Source of the DNA: Serripes groenlandicus
Taxonomy: Eukaryota; Mollusca; Bivalvia; Cardiida; Cardiidae
Assembly (NCBI GenBank): GCA_031761405.1
Contig: JASEVX010000011.1
Span: 41,046,066-41,110,065 of the forward strand
Length of the DNA stretch: 64,000 nucleotides
Direction: 5' to 3'
Shown piece after piece: positions 11,081 to 22,950 of this stretch. How positions within the stretch are numbered: the first letter of the stretch is position 1; each line of letters begins with the position of its first letter. The notes beneath the pieces were generated by a model. It searched no databases. It worked only from the letters and a program-made list of their open reading frames with translations, and was not told where the DNA came from. Position numbers and translations under genes: made by a program.

Positions 11081-11952
11081 AAAGCAGCCCATGAGGTTAA
11101 ATTTGTCTTTCTCTAACAACAATTTCATGAAATAGTATAATATTGGCATATTAAATACATGTATTATAATGATGTATATCAAGCTATAAATAACTTGTGT
11201 ACTGTAGTTAGATGAATCATGCCTTATCTTGAATTCAACAATCATTGCTAATACTACATTTAAGATTAAAATGAACATAAATCAAATAATGCATTCATAA
11301 CTCTTAAAAATAAGCTGCAAGTTAAATTTTCTTATAATGATTGGTTCTAAAAATTAACAAAATGTCTATTTTGTTTGCTTTCCTTGCTTATAATAATGAT
11401 GCAAATGATAACATTGGAAACAACTAGATCTATCATATGACTAATATCCCAATATGTTACTCTGTTACAAGACATGGATCATGTATACTATTCATGGTCT
11501 GGGCATGGCTGTTTAAATGTAAAATTATCAAAATCACAACTTTGTACAAAATATCAAACTGGATTGCCTCTCCTCTAGATATAGAAGAAAAACCCCACTG
11601 ACCAACCGACACTGTGACCCCACAATACACAAACAGATTCATGGTAGAGGTATAAATAAAAATAAATTGCTCAATTATTCCATCCAAGTAAAACATCCTG
11701 TCTCAAAGTTTCTTCTGAATTTTTCAGATAATCTGTTCTTTACTCAAATGTTTTCAAATTGAACATTATTTAAAAAACTTATCTTTCAAATACAAAAACA
11801 TATACCTGGACAAGCAAATGTAAGCAAGATCCTTATTTATTTCTTGAATGCCATTCCTTACTGCATCCATGCCTTGAACCTGGTAATATTCAAAGAACAA
11901 GTTTAAATTTCATTTTATTTATTTCTAACTATTTCCCAAACACAACAAATCA
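11081..11952. other. Unassigned AT-rich stretch
   Basis: No recognised repeats, domains or RNA genes; minus-strand frames of about 79 codons show no family signature. Confidence 0.4.
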
Positions 11953-12238
11953 AAACTAGAACTATCACTGATGATGATAAATACCCCCAAAACAGCACCT
12001 TGACCCACACCATAACTTAATAAGTAAAAGGGCCATAACTCTGTAAAATAACATGCAATTGTAAGACCTTTAGGATATGCACATCTCCTCTTGGTATAGA
12101 AGCTTCATGTAAAATGTTATTGAATTCCACCCAGTGGTTTGTAAGAAATAGACTGCACAAAATATGGCTTCCGACAGACAGACAGACCAACACAGTGACT
12201 CCTATATACCCCGTCTTCTTCGAAGGGGGTATAATAAT
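11953..12238. mobile_element. Short member of the TACCCCC-ended family
   Basis: Starts AACTAGAACTATCACTGATG...TACCCCC and ends GGGGGTATAATAAT, preceded by GACAGACAGACAGACC. It lacks the tandem units of the 7177 element. Confidence 0.75.
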
Positions 12239-12710
12239 CTAAATAAAGAAAATTTGTTTTTGAATTAAGTTTTAAACATTGCAGCAAAAGGAGAAATGGT
12301 TCATTTTAAATTGACAACTGCAGACAAGTCAAAATGTACTTGCATGTAGCAAATGGTAAAATTGCATTAAACATTAGTACATTCATGACATCTGTTGCCA
12401 CAGAGTACCTGGATTTGTGAACTGATTTCCCTGTACAAATTATAAGTGTAGATTTGATGAAACAGAATCCAATTCAAATTATTCACTGATGCAGTCCGCT
12501 GTTGACATTTCTGCAGCAACATCTTTGTTACAAACGTTTAAAATGCTCAATTACAAAAAGTTTCCTTTATTCTGCCACCCTTTTCTTTAGATGTTTTAAA
12601 TGAGTTTCAAAACAGCATATGTCAGACATGTTTTTAATAGAAATATATGCCTCTTATTCTGACAACATGTTTTTTACATCTTTTGGTTATATTGTTGTAT
12701 AACAACAAGA
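12239..12710. other. Unassigned AT-rich stretch
   Basis: Nothing recognised. Confidence 0.4.
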
Positions 12711-13180
12711 GGCGCAAGAGGGCCCGTATCGCTCCATTGCCATTAGGCAAAAATTAAATCTCCAAACAGCCCAGCACCCTGGTGGCCATGTTTTTTTACC
12801 AATCACCATGGCTTGAAGGAATCTTTTAGGGTGTCACTCAAGGAACATTTAAGCAAAATTATTCGAAAATCAGCCAAATACTTTGGGAGGAGAAGATTTT
12901 TAAAGTGTTCACTATAGCCATATATTGCAAAAATAGCCACTCCCACTGGCAGCCATGTTCTTCCACCAATCAACATGGCTTGAAGGAAACCAGAATTTTT
13001 GAGGATCCACATAAACTGAAGGAATTTAGGAGAGGACATTGAGAAGATGCTTCTTATGAAGTTTCATCCCAATGTTTAGGGAGCAAAAGTTGTTTGAAAC
13101 AAAAAGTTGACACAAGCACGCACACCGGACAATTCGTTGTGACATAAGCTTGACTGGCTTTAAGTTTAACCTAGTGGAGC
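12711..13180. mobile_element. Interspersed element (AACAAGAGGCGCAAGAGGGC start)
   Basis: Two units containing GGTGGCCATGTTTTT, ACTCAAGGAACATTTAAGC and GGAGAAGATTTTTAAAGT. Ends with GCACACCGGACAATTCG and GACTGGCTTTAAG. Relative at 24951-25390. Confidence 0.7.
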
Positions 13181-13693
13181 TTAAAACTGGTAGTGCAAAA
13201 CACGGCTTAAAGACCAACCTATTTCCAATTGTGATCACCTATTTCCAGTTGTAATTATTCTTTCTTAGTAAACTGTACAGCAGGCCATCTGCAACATGCT
13301 TGGACTGTATATCCTTTCCTTACTAATGACAAATAAAATGTATAAGAAAGGGAATGTTTATTGCTCCACATTTGATACAATAATGCAAAAGTTTTTCTTT
13401 CTGACATACAACAAATCTGCAGCACATTACTTATATATAGTATTATAGTAATATAGTACCGTACTTATATACACATATATTGGCAAAATATTATTATATA
13501 TGAAGGAGTTAATTTATTTCCAGCCCTGCATTCAATGACTGATCATAACACACAATCCCAATAATGAACATATGAAGCAGGAGTTATTTTTATGTTTAAT
13601 ACTGATTGATTTTAAAGTAAAAATGTCTAATAACCCTTTGCTTCATTCTGATGCTTCTATTCAATAATTTTACTTTTATTACTAGATATTTTT
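13181..13693. other. Unassigned AT-rich stretch
   Basis: Nothing recognised, apart from isolated GCAGCACATT/ACAACAAATCTGCAG phrases that hint at a decayed TTAA-foldback near 13405-13430. Confidence 0.4.
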
Positions 13694-13928
13694 CTTTATC
13701 CCTTTCCCTCATATGACAATTCTGCAGCAGACGACTTTGGACATATTTTGTCAAACAATAGAAAATCTCTATAATTGAATATATGGATAACCTATGACTA
13801 AAAGTTGAAAACATTGTGTCAAAAGGAGAAATTGCTCGTTTTGAGCAATTTCTTCTTTTGTCACTATGTTTTCAAAAAGCCGTCTGCTGCAGAGGCGTTA
13901 GAAAGCATCTACATGAGGGAAAGGGTTA
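13694..13928. mobile_element. TTAA-type foldback MITE-like element
   Basis: A palindromic element: CCCTTTCCCTCATATGAC at the left, TACATGAGGGAAAGGGTTA at the right, CTGCAGCAGACG/CGTCTGCTGCAG subterminal, and a central hairpin AAATTGCTCGTTTTGAGCAA. Family described at 23703. Confidence 0.8.
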
Positions 13929-14459
13929 TTTTTGATTAGATGTTTTCAAAGTCCTCTGCGACTGATTTGTTGTATGTAGGAATGGCTTAAACACAGGGCT
14001 CATATAAGCTAATCTTCTGGTCAGTTTCTATAAACACATCTTATTTTGGAAAGATAGCATCTGCAAGCATGAAAGTATAATGTAAACATGTATATTTGAA
14101 AACATGGTGGATGAAGAGGAAATTAAATTAAGATAATTTATCTTCTCCCACAATTGTTTCTAAAGCTATTTGCTGCATGTTTGTAAAACAAATACCATTT
14201 TAAACCTTTTCCTCATGCAGAGCCATACTGATGCATATATGCTTGTAACTATTAGTCTATTAAATCATTGAAGCAATTAAAATTATTCATCCTTAATGAT
14301 TTGTTCTTAGATGTTTTCATCTGTTGATTCGCAGATGGTGATGTATGTGAGGAAGGATAAGTTAGGGAGATCAACTATAGAAACTCCTTGGAAACATTCT
14401 AAGTTAATTCAAGTAACATCGCGAAGTTCTAATAGATGGCAACTATCACAAGAGCAAGA
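13929..14459. other. Unassigned stretch with decayed foldback phrases
   Basis: Phrases such as TTGCTGCATGTTTGT and ACCTTTTCCTCATGCAG (about 14170-14225) suggest an old foldback copy. Nothing else assigned. Confidence 0.4.
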
Positions 14460-14466
14460 GAGCGAG

Positions 14467-14522
<56 letters not shown>

Positions 14523-14527
14523 GGGAC

Positions 14528-14566
<39 letters not shown>
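14450..14566. repeat. (GA)n followed by (TA)n microsatellite
   Basis: About 30 GA dinucleotides (14460-14519), GGGGACAGA, then about 17 TA dinucleotides. Open frames through it encode only Arg/Glu or Tyr/Ile runs and are not genes. Confidence 0.95.
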
Positions 14567-14568
<2 letters not shown>

Positions 14569-14570
14569 TT

Positions 14571-15240
14571 ACACTCGCAGGCAAACGTACGCTTATTTTC
14601 ATTATTATATACGTATGCCCCATACAAAATAGTGCTGATTACCAATACATTTAAAACTTGAAACTATTAAGAATATTCAGATCCTCGTGATTCCAATAAG
14701 GAATCTTAAACACAATTTGGATCAAAAATGGGTAACTTGTTTTCCTTTTGCCTATGGAGATAAGCATGTCTTACAAAATAATAGTTATACGGGTCTTGTA
14801 TGCTGAGAAAAGAACAAAGTAGTTTATCACATATACTATACAAAATCATTACGATCCATGTGTATCCATTATGGGTCTGAAAAAGATAGGGGACAATATA
14901 GAGTCAACCTTTATTCATAGTTTTCCCTATGCAGATCAGCATATGTTTCAAACTAAATGCATCCTATAATCGTGACAAATACACAGAAACTTACATACCC
15001 TTTCCCCCATACGACAACTCTGCAGCGGACGACTTTGAACATATTTTGTCAAAAAATAGAAAGTCTCTATAATTGAATGGATGACCTATGATTTAAAATA
15101 AACATTGTGGCGAAAGAAGAAATTACTCGTTATTGCACAATTTCTTCTTTTGTCACTATGTTTTCAAAAAGCCGTCTGCTGCAGAGGCGTCAGAAAGCGT
15201 CTATATGAGGAAAAGGGTTAAAAAGCATTTAGATAAATTT
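14571..15240. repeat. Duplicated segment, partner of 43598-44245
   Basis: Begins with a GTGCTGATTACC...TTTAAAACTTGAAAC retroposon 3' tail, runs through AAATGGGTAACTTG and GGTCTTGTATGCTGAG, and ends with a TTAA-foldback copy. Clearly related to 43598-44245 with indels. Confidence 0.75.
14994..15222. mobile_element. TTAA-type foldback MITE-like element
   Basis: ACCCTTTCCCCCATACGAC left end, TATATGAGGAAAAGGGTTAA right end, CTGCAGCGGACGAC/GCCGTCTGCTGCAG subterminal parts and a central AAATTACTCG hairpin. Confidence 0.8.
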
Positions 15241-15276
15241 GATTCCAAAAAACGTAGAACAATGCCTGTACATTTG

Positions 15277-15357
15277 AGAGCCGTTCCACGAGAAAACCAA
15301 CAGTATGGCCTCTGTATAATGTATCGACCTAGCCGGCGCAGTCCGATCGAGCGTTGA
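15277..15357. mobile_element. PAL palindromic repeat, fragment
   Basis: GAGCCGTTCCACGAGAAAACC start with GCCTCTGTATAATGTATCGACC, broken off at 15357, where a sequence shared with 51955 (CTTATTTGCA...AGTTCGCGAC) begins. Confidence 0.65.
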
Positions 15358-15595
15358 AACTTATTTGCAAAACTATTTTTAGTTCGCGACTATATTGTCT
15401 TATTAGGGTTGTATACATATCGTGTAATACGTGTACTATATATAAATCATTCTCATTTGTAATCGTACCCGCATCAAGGGAATAACCAGAGAAGAATGTT
15501 TTATAGTTTTGAATGAACACGAATGATCTGATAATTGTTTAAGAAGATCAGATGAACAATTTGGAACTAAGTGTGTTCACAAGGTTTAAGTCGTC

Positions 15596-16045
15596 TTGGC
15601 TATACTTCTTTCATACCCCTATAAACAACAACAACATTGTTAGCATTTACCAGGCAAATGCAATACGCACTCCTTTAGTGCGCAGTAATACCTTGAGTGG
15701 TACATGGTGACTTAACCAAAAATAAATATTGTCATTTTCAACTCTCAAAGGACTTCAATTATTGAAAATAATCGACTTTCATCTGTATAAAGAAATAACG
15801 AAATCATTAATGAAATTGAAATTGAACACGTCTTGCCTGTACGTGACTGACTGGTAGAATGATTTGCTAAAACAAACTGCGCACGGGTTCACCCGTGCGT
15901 AAAAAAACATACCCACAGTTCAAACCACATGTCGCTAAGACAACATTTTCTCTCTATACTTTGCATCGCGAGAAAATACTAGTATTGGCTATACTTCTTT
16001 CATACCCCTATAAACAACAACAACATTGTTAGCATTTACCAGGCA
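15596..16045. repeat. 61-bp perfect direct repeat (possible B1-A2-B2 split direct repeat)
   Basis: 15596-15656 and 15985-16045 are identical (TTGGCTATACTTCTTTCATA at the start, CATTTACCAGGCA at the end), 328 bp apart, just 3' of the recombinase on its strand. The spacer holds a GCGCACGGGTTCACCCGTGCG hairpin near 15879-15899. Confidence 0.8.
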
Positions 16046-16097
16046 GGCTTTATAGACACCCAAAGTAAGGCGGAAATAACAGAAAAAGGTGCGATTA

Positions 16098-16957
16098 CTA
16101 ATTAAGGCTTTTTGTCACTTCAAGTCTTTTAACTAATGAATCTGCGACATAACCATCTTTGCTACTGTCGGACTTCCACCGACCGTGCCTTTTCCAACAT
16201 CTATAGTTTACCCCTGAATTTGCTGCTGCAGTAGCACCTCCTGCTCTCAATGAATGCAAACCAATGTTGTTTAAATCGCCCGTAAAGGGACGCAACCTAC
16301 GTATCATACTATCCCTAACCCTTGTGTAACTAAGCTAGTTATCTTTATAAATCAATTCGCATGTATTTCCAGACCTATAACAAGGTCTAAACAGGTAATT
16401 GAGATCAGTAAAAATATGACTAGTAATTTACATGTAACGCTTTAACATAGTGTAGGGACAAGATACATAGTCTCCATTACATATGACAACAGTATTACCG
16501 GACCGATACTGATCGGTCATACTAATTTGAAATAATCATCATGCATTGCCACGTCATTTCATCTCAATGAACTGATCTGGCCAAACCTTTAAAATCCGCC
16601 ATGACCAAGCAATAAAAACAAATCTATAACAACCAGTACGTCTGTGTAACATGAATATTCGGAACAAACTTTCTTCTAAATATCCGCGTCTATATGATCA
16701 TTTTTATTTAGTGTTTTCGATCAAGTTCTTTTAACCGATTCTAACAAGCTTTTGACAAAATTGTTTTCCGTTGGATTGAGAAGCCCCTTTAAACAATGTG
16801 CCCACTTAATACTGTATACATTTGCAGATATCACATTGAATGAACATTGTTTGTCAATTTGTTCTGTGAGATATAATAAAACGAGTATCAAAGATGCAGG
16901 AATTGCACTACCACCTTTCGACACAATAAAACGCCTCCACTTGTCGAGGTTCAGCAT
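16098..16957 (-). pseudogene. DIRS tyrosine recombinase, broken
   Basis: The N-terminal core-binding part (16957-16721, minus) reads LDKWRRFIVSKGGSAIPASL, then VYSIKWAHCLKGLLNPTENN and SLLESVKRT. The middle (about 16530-16330) shows GNTVVICNGDYVSCPYTMLK and LSYTRVRDSM in shifted frames. The C-terminal catalytic part (16307-16098) has GLHSLRAGGATAAANSGV, KRHGRWKS and DGYV, supplying the HxxR, H/W and nucleophile-Tyr positions. Stops and shifts in the middle make it non-functional. The family cuts and joins circular cDNA at integration. Confidence 0.88.
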
Positions 16958-17219
16958 GTATTGTTTTTGTTTGCCCCGTCACTTTTTGAGTAAACTAGTT
17001 GTTCTGCTATTTTTCTATGTACATGACCAAATTGTTCCACTGGTATACAACTCGTATTTACCAAGTCATTCACAGTGTCCTCTAAACATAAACCTGAAAT
17101 AAATAACTGTTATATTAACAATTAGCAATTATTTATATTGCTAATAGCCCAAATCAGTTGAACTCCGTGCAGTTACTATTGTAATCAGTAACAAATATAT
17201 CGATCGAGCGTGGGCCCGA

Positions 17220-17990
17220 TCGTGTGTCTAAATACCTAGACAACAAGTCAACAACAAACCAATCATCACTATCGTGACATCTGCTTAGTAAATCTGCCTC
17301 ATAATTCGAGCTTCTAGGAATCCATCAATAATAGACAGAAATACTGCTGTTTCTACATATATCAGTGGCGCTCGTAGCTATTACCTGTAAACAAGGTGGT
17401 CTACTACCAGTACTCAAAATACTCAAAACATCACTGTTTACCACAATATGACGTCCTTCCTGACGTTCAATTCTAAGAATTCATCGATAATCGACAGAAA
17501 TAATACTGTTTCTATATACATCATTGGCGCTCCTAGCTATTACTTATATACAAGGTGTTTTACTACATGTACTCAGACTTTCACTGTGAGATAACACATA
17601 TCTATGTACAGCTTCTAGCTCTCTTCAAGTACAGTTTTTACGCTCTCCTCTAGAGACCAACTTCCTATAAGTGAAATAAATGTCCAATTGACTATGTATG
17701 TAACCTCCAAAACAAAACAGTGGTAAATATAACAGTATCTTGCTCCTTTAAGCAACAGACAATATCTGCCTTATTCATAGATCGAACATGTTCCTTCCAG
17801 AACAACATCTCCGACAGTGCCTCTGCACTAACCCTCACAGGTACATTCCAGCTTACTTGCCGATTCAGACACTTAAATAGCGCCCGTTCTAAGCCGAACG
17901 ACTGGACCAATCGTGCATTTTATCGAAATCAGCTATCCTACCTATCGCGCGAGATCGCGTGCGTATATAAAATATTTTCCATTTGAAACC
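17220..17990 (-). pseudogene. DIRS RNase H domain, broken and internally duplicated
   Basis: 17910-17692 (minus): SFGLERALFKCLNRQVSW, then NVPVRVSAEALSEMLFWKEH, the start of RNase H in DIRS elements. 17480-17220 (minus): the C-terminal part with IPRSSNYEADLLSRCHDSDD, then SGPRSIDIFVTDYNS and an internal stop before WIPRSS. The segment at 17301-17430 is repeated in diverged form at 17465-17585 (both with TCAT/CAGTGGCGCTC and GCTATTAC). Confidence 0.8.
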
Positions 17991-17997
17991 CTCTTGA

Positions 17998-18457
17998 TAA
18001 TAGACCCATTGCTGATTTAAGAACCAGATATCCTTTCTTTTGTGACTGATAAAATAAACGTTACTCGTATAACATAAGTAACCTAACCATACAATTATTA
18101 ATTTAACTAAATACATTTGTCGTCTGCTAAAAGGAATTCGAACTTTTCAAGGTCCTTTTTTAACAGATATTCCCAGTTCATGTGATTGCAAATATGTACT
18201 GCTACCGCCTAAACCGTCATCTAAAATTTATAATAGACCCATTGCTGATTTAAGAACCAGATATCCTTCTTCTGTGACTGATAAAGTAAACGTTACTCGT
18301 ATTCTATAAGTAACCTAACCATACAATTATCTATTCAACTAAATACATGTGTCGTCTGCTAAAAGGAATTCGAACTTTTCAAGGTCCTTTTTTAACCCAT
18401 ATTCCCAGTTCATGTGATTGCAAATATGTACTGCTACCGCCTAAACCGTCATCTAAA
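17998..18457 (-). repeat. Two tandem copies of a 230-bp DIRS RT segment
   Basis: 17998-18226 and 18232-18457 share AATAGACCCATTGCTGATTT at one end and CTACCGCCTAAACCGTCATC at the other. A third copy, 20004-20229, continues into the rest of the RT. The minus strand encodes DDGLGGSSTYLQTHELGISV and following residues. Confidence 0.85.
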
Positions 18458-20003
18458 AATTACAAGAGAAAGTTGTTGCACCGCATCAATGTCGCCGGAT
18501 ATCCATAGTGCAGTTATGCATGACACTAACATTATAGTAGTTGAATAAACAGTTATCAACTGAGGGGCATATTGGAACATCAGGGGTGGGGTCAAGTGAA
18601 AATGTATCATAACTTGCATTGTTTTGTCAACGAAGTGAATGATAATTGAAGCCTTTAATTGTTTATGATCAATCTCCATTCCAAAGTAGGTTGACCATAC
18701 ACACAACCAACTAACTATTGATCATAAACAGTAATGGAAATGAGTAATCTTGCCAATCATTAGTCTTAGTATATATACAGTGCTTTCATTAAGGAATAAT
18801 TATAAGATTTGTGAATTCCTCATACACTTTTCAAGATGTTTGTCAGAATATTTGAATTTTATTATTTTTCAATAAAACCACAAAACAGACAATTTATGAT
18901 TTGCATGCAATAGCACATCATTTTACCTTTCCTCTTTTAAAGTCAACAGTGGACACCTTTGCAGCAATCTACTTTAAAAACAATGAGATAAGGGTTAAAT
19001 CACTGAAGACATGAGTTTTCTCTTTTTCTCAAAATGATATTAGCTTGGCATCCTAATTATATCATACTTTAACAAATGTTGAAATGTAATCCAATATTTA
19101 TAAATTAGACCATCTTCGAAATATAATATCAACTAAACAGTTAAATATCATTGAAATTGTTGTATAATTTAAACTTAATTTCGAACATAAACTTAGCCCT
19201 ACAACATGTTAATTTATTTTAATTCTTTCCTTCCCTTTTTATAATGAAAATAACAAACTACTCATGTTTTAAAATTATATTATGATGAGCGCCCTTGTGT
19301 CAATGATGCATAACAATATGCAGATCGGAAGCAATATGCCTTTAGGGAATTAAATGATACATTTAAAATTGTCAAGGACGAAATAATTTTGTACGAAAGA
19401 CCCGATTCTTTCTTATTCGCAGAGGTGTCGCTCTTGAAACACTCTTTATAGGCAGAGCGTGTTCGTTCAACGTCATTTTTCCATTAAAACCAGTTTTATC
19501 TCGGTTTGTTCTTTTCTTCATTTGTTTCGAACCAAATAAACATTTTAAATCACCTATAATTTACTAGTTGTAAGTGAGTGTAAAGAGCGGCTCTCTGCAA
19601 AGGAGATTAATCTACGCAGTTGGTATTCGCGAGTCACGCAGGTGCGCGTAAGTAAACAAATTAGACTGCGACGTAAAGGTTTGTAGTTATCGCCTTTTGA
19701 TTACATGTAGTATATAGTGTAAATTAAAGTATACCAGTCTAGCTAATAGGGACTGTTTTGTCTTCGTAAATAAAACAGAAAAACATAAATGCGAGTCAAA
19801 ATAAAGAAACTGAAAATATCTAAAACATCGGAATATTTATTTCATTTTAGATGTGTCATTACTTAGTGTTTTTAAACAAACACAATTGTAATATGTTCCA
19901 AGACATCTAAATGTGTTTCTTTCTAATAATAATCCCCCCTCCCATGTGATTTCTGAAAACCTATTAAAAATAGAAGTCGCGGGCTTCTGCCCGGGCGACT
20001 AAT
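18458..20003. other. 1.5-kb insertion splitting the DIRS RT repeats
   Basis: Unrelated to DIRS. It contains a decayed foldback around 18925-18996 (CCTTTCCTCTTTTAAAGTC...GATAAGGGTTAA) and a hairpin GTCGCGGGCTTCTGCCCGGG near 19976-19997. The rest is AT-rich and unassigned. Confidence 0.45.
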
Positions 20004-20580
20004 AATAGACCCATTGCTGATTTATGAATCAGATATCCTTTCTTCTGTGACTGATAAAGTAAACGTTACTCGTATTCTATAAGTAACCTAACCATACAAT
20101 TATTTATTTAACTAAATACATTTGTCGTCTATTAAAAGGAATTCGAACTTTTCAAGGTCCTTTTAACAGATATTCCCAGTTCATATGTTTGCAAATATGT
20201 ACTGCTACCGCCTAAACCGTCATCTAAAAACATGACTTTCTCATGACCCAGCGACCTCCATCGTTTTACCACTAAACGAAGTACTGTGGTAAATATCGCC
20301 CCTGCTACTGAGAGCCCGAACGGAAGAACGTTGAAAATATAGTATGATTTTACTCCATCGAGAACCCATGAAAATCCGAAAGATGTTCGATGCGGCTCGA
20401 ACATTTCAATGTGGAAGTACTACGCTGTACTGGACAGATCTCTTGCAACACTGATCTTCAAACTTTACCTTTTAAATAAGTGCTTATTCATATGTTCATA
20501 TAATTAACAGTCTAAAACAAGACGACGCTTATTAGATTTATTAAACGATACTGCCAATATATTTAATTTCTCTATCATAC
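20004..20580 (-). pseudogene. DIRS reverse transcriptase, broken
   Basis: Minus-strand reading: SNKRRLVLD near 20545, then a damaged stretch, then HIEMFEPHRTSFGFSWVLDG, YYIFNVLPFGLSVAGAIFTT, VVKRWRSLG and KVMFLDDGLGGSSTYLQT. LPFGLS and FLDDG are the conserved RT blocks of DIRS elements; FLDDG carries the two catalytic Asp. The uninterrupted part is 20404-20132. Confidence 0.9.
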
Positions 20581-20895
20581 CGTCTCTTGTTATGATGCTT
20601 TCTGAAGCCAAATTAGCTTTACTACTGGGCATACAAAAGGAACATTCTGAAATTGTACTTATCTGACAATTAAAGCTTATACCATCTAGTACAAAGTTAC
20701 TTTTATTTTCCTAATACTTAATTTTACGTTTTTATCCCACTGGTGAAATAATATATCTATTATACCGTCTCTTTTTATGATGCTTTCTGAAGCCAAATTA
20801 GCTTTACTACTGGGCATACAAAAGGAACATTACTTTTATTTTCCTAATACTCAATATTACGTTTTAAAGATCCCACTGGTGAAATAATATGTATT
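20569..20895. repeat. 180-bp tandem duplication upstream of the DIRS RT
   Basis: Two units, about 20569-20752 and 20753-20895, share CTTTCTGAAGCCAAATTAGC and GGGCATACAAAAGGAACATT. The second has lost about 55 bp. It probably lies in the 5' part of the RT ORF on the minus strand. Confidence 0.75.
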
Positions 20896-20899
20896 ATGT

Positions 20900-21546
20900 G
20901 ATTATGTGAGGGTATCAACATGTACAATTTTGTGGCATCAACAATAATGTTGACTAGATCCAGGCAACAGTTACATTTTAGAGTGTTTTACATATTCAGT
21001 ATGGATTTTTCGCCCAAACAAATGCTTATAATGAAGATGTAAACCAACATCAGATTTCACGCCTATGCACTCTGATCTGAGTAAACGCCATAAGCTGACA
21101 GAGCAGATGTCTCATATAGCAGATCATTTCCAAATTGCATTTAATATATCCGAAATCTGAAGCATAAATTTGGTAAATGTGTACATTTGTAAGACATTAA
21201 CATTAATATTGTCTTAATTTCAACAACAATTACATTCCTAAATCTTTTCAAATTACTTGTGCTGAAGATGCAAACTAACATCATATTTCACTGCTGTGCA
21301 ATCCGATCGCAGTCAGCACCCTCAGCTGACAGTATAAGATATATCATTTAGTAGATTTATTCTAAATAGCGATTAATATATCCAAAGTGTAGGAAAAGTG
21401 TAGGATTAATTTGAAATTTGACAATCAACAATTAGTTGCCTGACGGGCTGGGCTGATCTATCGAATAACATGAAAAGTATGATACTTATATCTATATGAA
21501 AGTACATTTACTTCTGTTTTTCTGTCTTCTTTTAATTCTTTATTAA
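20900..21546. other. Unassigned stretch
   Basis: A loosely repeated phrase (GAAGATGTAAACCAACATCAGATTTCAC near 21032 and GAAGATGCAAACTAACATC near 21265) suggests an old 230-bp duplication. No coding signal seen. Confidence 0.45.
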
Positions 21547-22174
21547 TTATTTTCGTAATTGAAAAGCATTGTACAAGAAATAGGCTATACGGGTTATAAT
21601 GTGTTTATTTCCTGATGAGATGATATTGTAAAAGGATATGTGTGTTCTGTTCTTTAACCAGTAGGGCAAAAAGTATATTTTTCGTATGTGTTCATACGAT
21701 GAGCAGTAGAAAAAGAAATGTATCTCATCTTCAACTACCCTTACATTTTTAGAAACGCATAATGGACAATGTCTTAAGTCTCTATCTATTTTCCGATGCC
21801 GTCCTATCTCTATCATCAAGTCATGACAATTTGCCAAAACTTTTTTTAATTTATAACTTAATTCAATTGACAGATATTTTTCAACGGTTAGTAATGATTT
21901 GTAGTGAATTGCTTTTGGTGATGATTTAATGTCGCTATGGATTTTTTGTAAGTAACAGTCGATAAGTCTCTGTTTGACAGTAGCTATAAATTGACCTAAA
22001 ATATAAACATATTTGAACACTTTTGATAGCTTTGAAATAATTGCTCCAATAAGCCGTGTATGCGTTTGTCCCGATGTTTTTCAATGCAGTCTGAAGCATA
22101 TGCGTCAACATGAGACTTAAAATGTGTACTTGATAGTAACGAAAGATTTTGAAATTTCTTGAGAAATAGAGCAA
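21547..22174 (-). pseudogene. 3' part of a non-LTR retrotransposon ORF
   Basis: The 157-codon open frame (22020-21547) begins FKYVYILGQFIATVKQRLID and holds a zinc-binding C-P-L-C ... H-F-F-F-Y-C (CX2CX12HX4C), then a tail ending NAFQLRK. The same layout, with a CX2C-H-C cluster after a KxRL/VKQR block, is in the copies at 52054 and 59232. The frame upstream (to about 22174) is in another phase. 5'-truncated; clade not resolved. Confidence 0.75.
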
Positions 22175-22950
22175 TTGTTAAACAAATGTAATGTCTAATT
22201 TATAAGCAATTTCGCCTTTTTCTACAATGTGTTCAACACTAGTCAATACCTTCATTAAATCGGAGGATCAATATGTTTGCCCAATTAGCTTCAAAGTTAA
22301 CTGCCGTATAGTTGGTATATGTGATAAACAAACTGAAAACATATAATAGTATGTAATTAGGTCTACCATTAAGATTATAGCGTACATTGCCAACGAGTGT
22401 TTGATTGGAGGCTGTAACGCCGTTTTAAAAAATCAAAGCACTGAAAGTGCTGTGGGACGGTACCCATTGTATGAGGGAAAAAAAGATGGTCAACTGTTCC
22501 ATTTTTTGGAAAGTTACAAAACAAGTCACATAATTTCAAAAAATGTAAACAAAAAAGAAGAAATGCATACAGTTCAAATATTGATTTAAGACAGGGTTAA
22601 CCTTATTTCCAGAGATCTATAATTAAACTCTTGAATTGTAGACAGTAGATACAGTTAGATAAACAAACACATTTGTGATAGGTAATTTATCACATGGATA
22701 AACTCTACAGCAGATGATTTGAAAATGTTTAACTAAAGATATTGGTAAATCTGTATTAATGAAACTAAAAGTATCGACGTGTGAGGAAAACATTGAGAAA
22801 ACTGTCGAAATTTCTCATACCATCCATCTGTTGAAGATTAGACAACATGTGTCTGTAGTGTAGAAAGGGTAAAATAGTACCAGTAGCAAAGCTATTTATT
22901 ATTTATAGTATCTAAAGAATCAACTTAATTTTAACACTCTTAGAAAAGAG
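22175..22950. other. AT-rich stretch with decayed foldback phrases
   Basis: Around 22680-22880 phrases such as CTACAGCAGATGATTTGAAA and GTAGAAAGGGTAAAA indicate an old TTAA-foldback. Nothing else recognised. Confidence 0.4.

Larger units (their letters stand above)
15596..20900 (-). mobile_element. Decayed DIRS-type (tyrosine-recombinase) retrotransposon
   Basis: On the minus strand the order is RT (about 20900-20000), RNase H (about 17990-17220), tyrosine recombinase (16957-16098), then a 61-bp perfect direct repeat (15985-16045 and 15596-15656). RT-RNase H-recombinase order, FLDDG in place of the usual YxDD, and the HSLRAGG recombinase are hallmarks of DIRS elements. The downstream direct repeat fits the split-direct-repeat ends of PAT/Ngaro-like members. 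It is broken by stops, frameshifts, tandem duplications and a 1.5-kb insertion. No gag-like ORF or 5' A repeat identified. Confidence 0.85.

Noticed and set aside
14311..14661. Arg/Glu-rich 116-codon protein
   Set aside because: Produced by (GA)n and (TA)n microsatellites.
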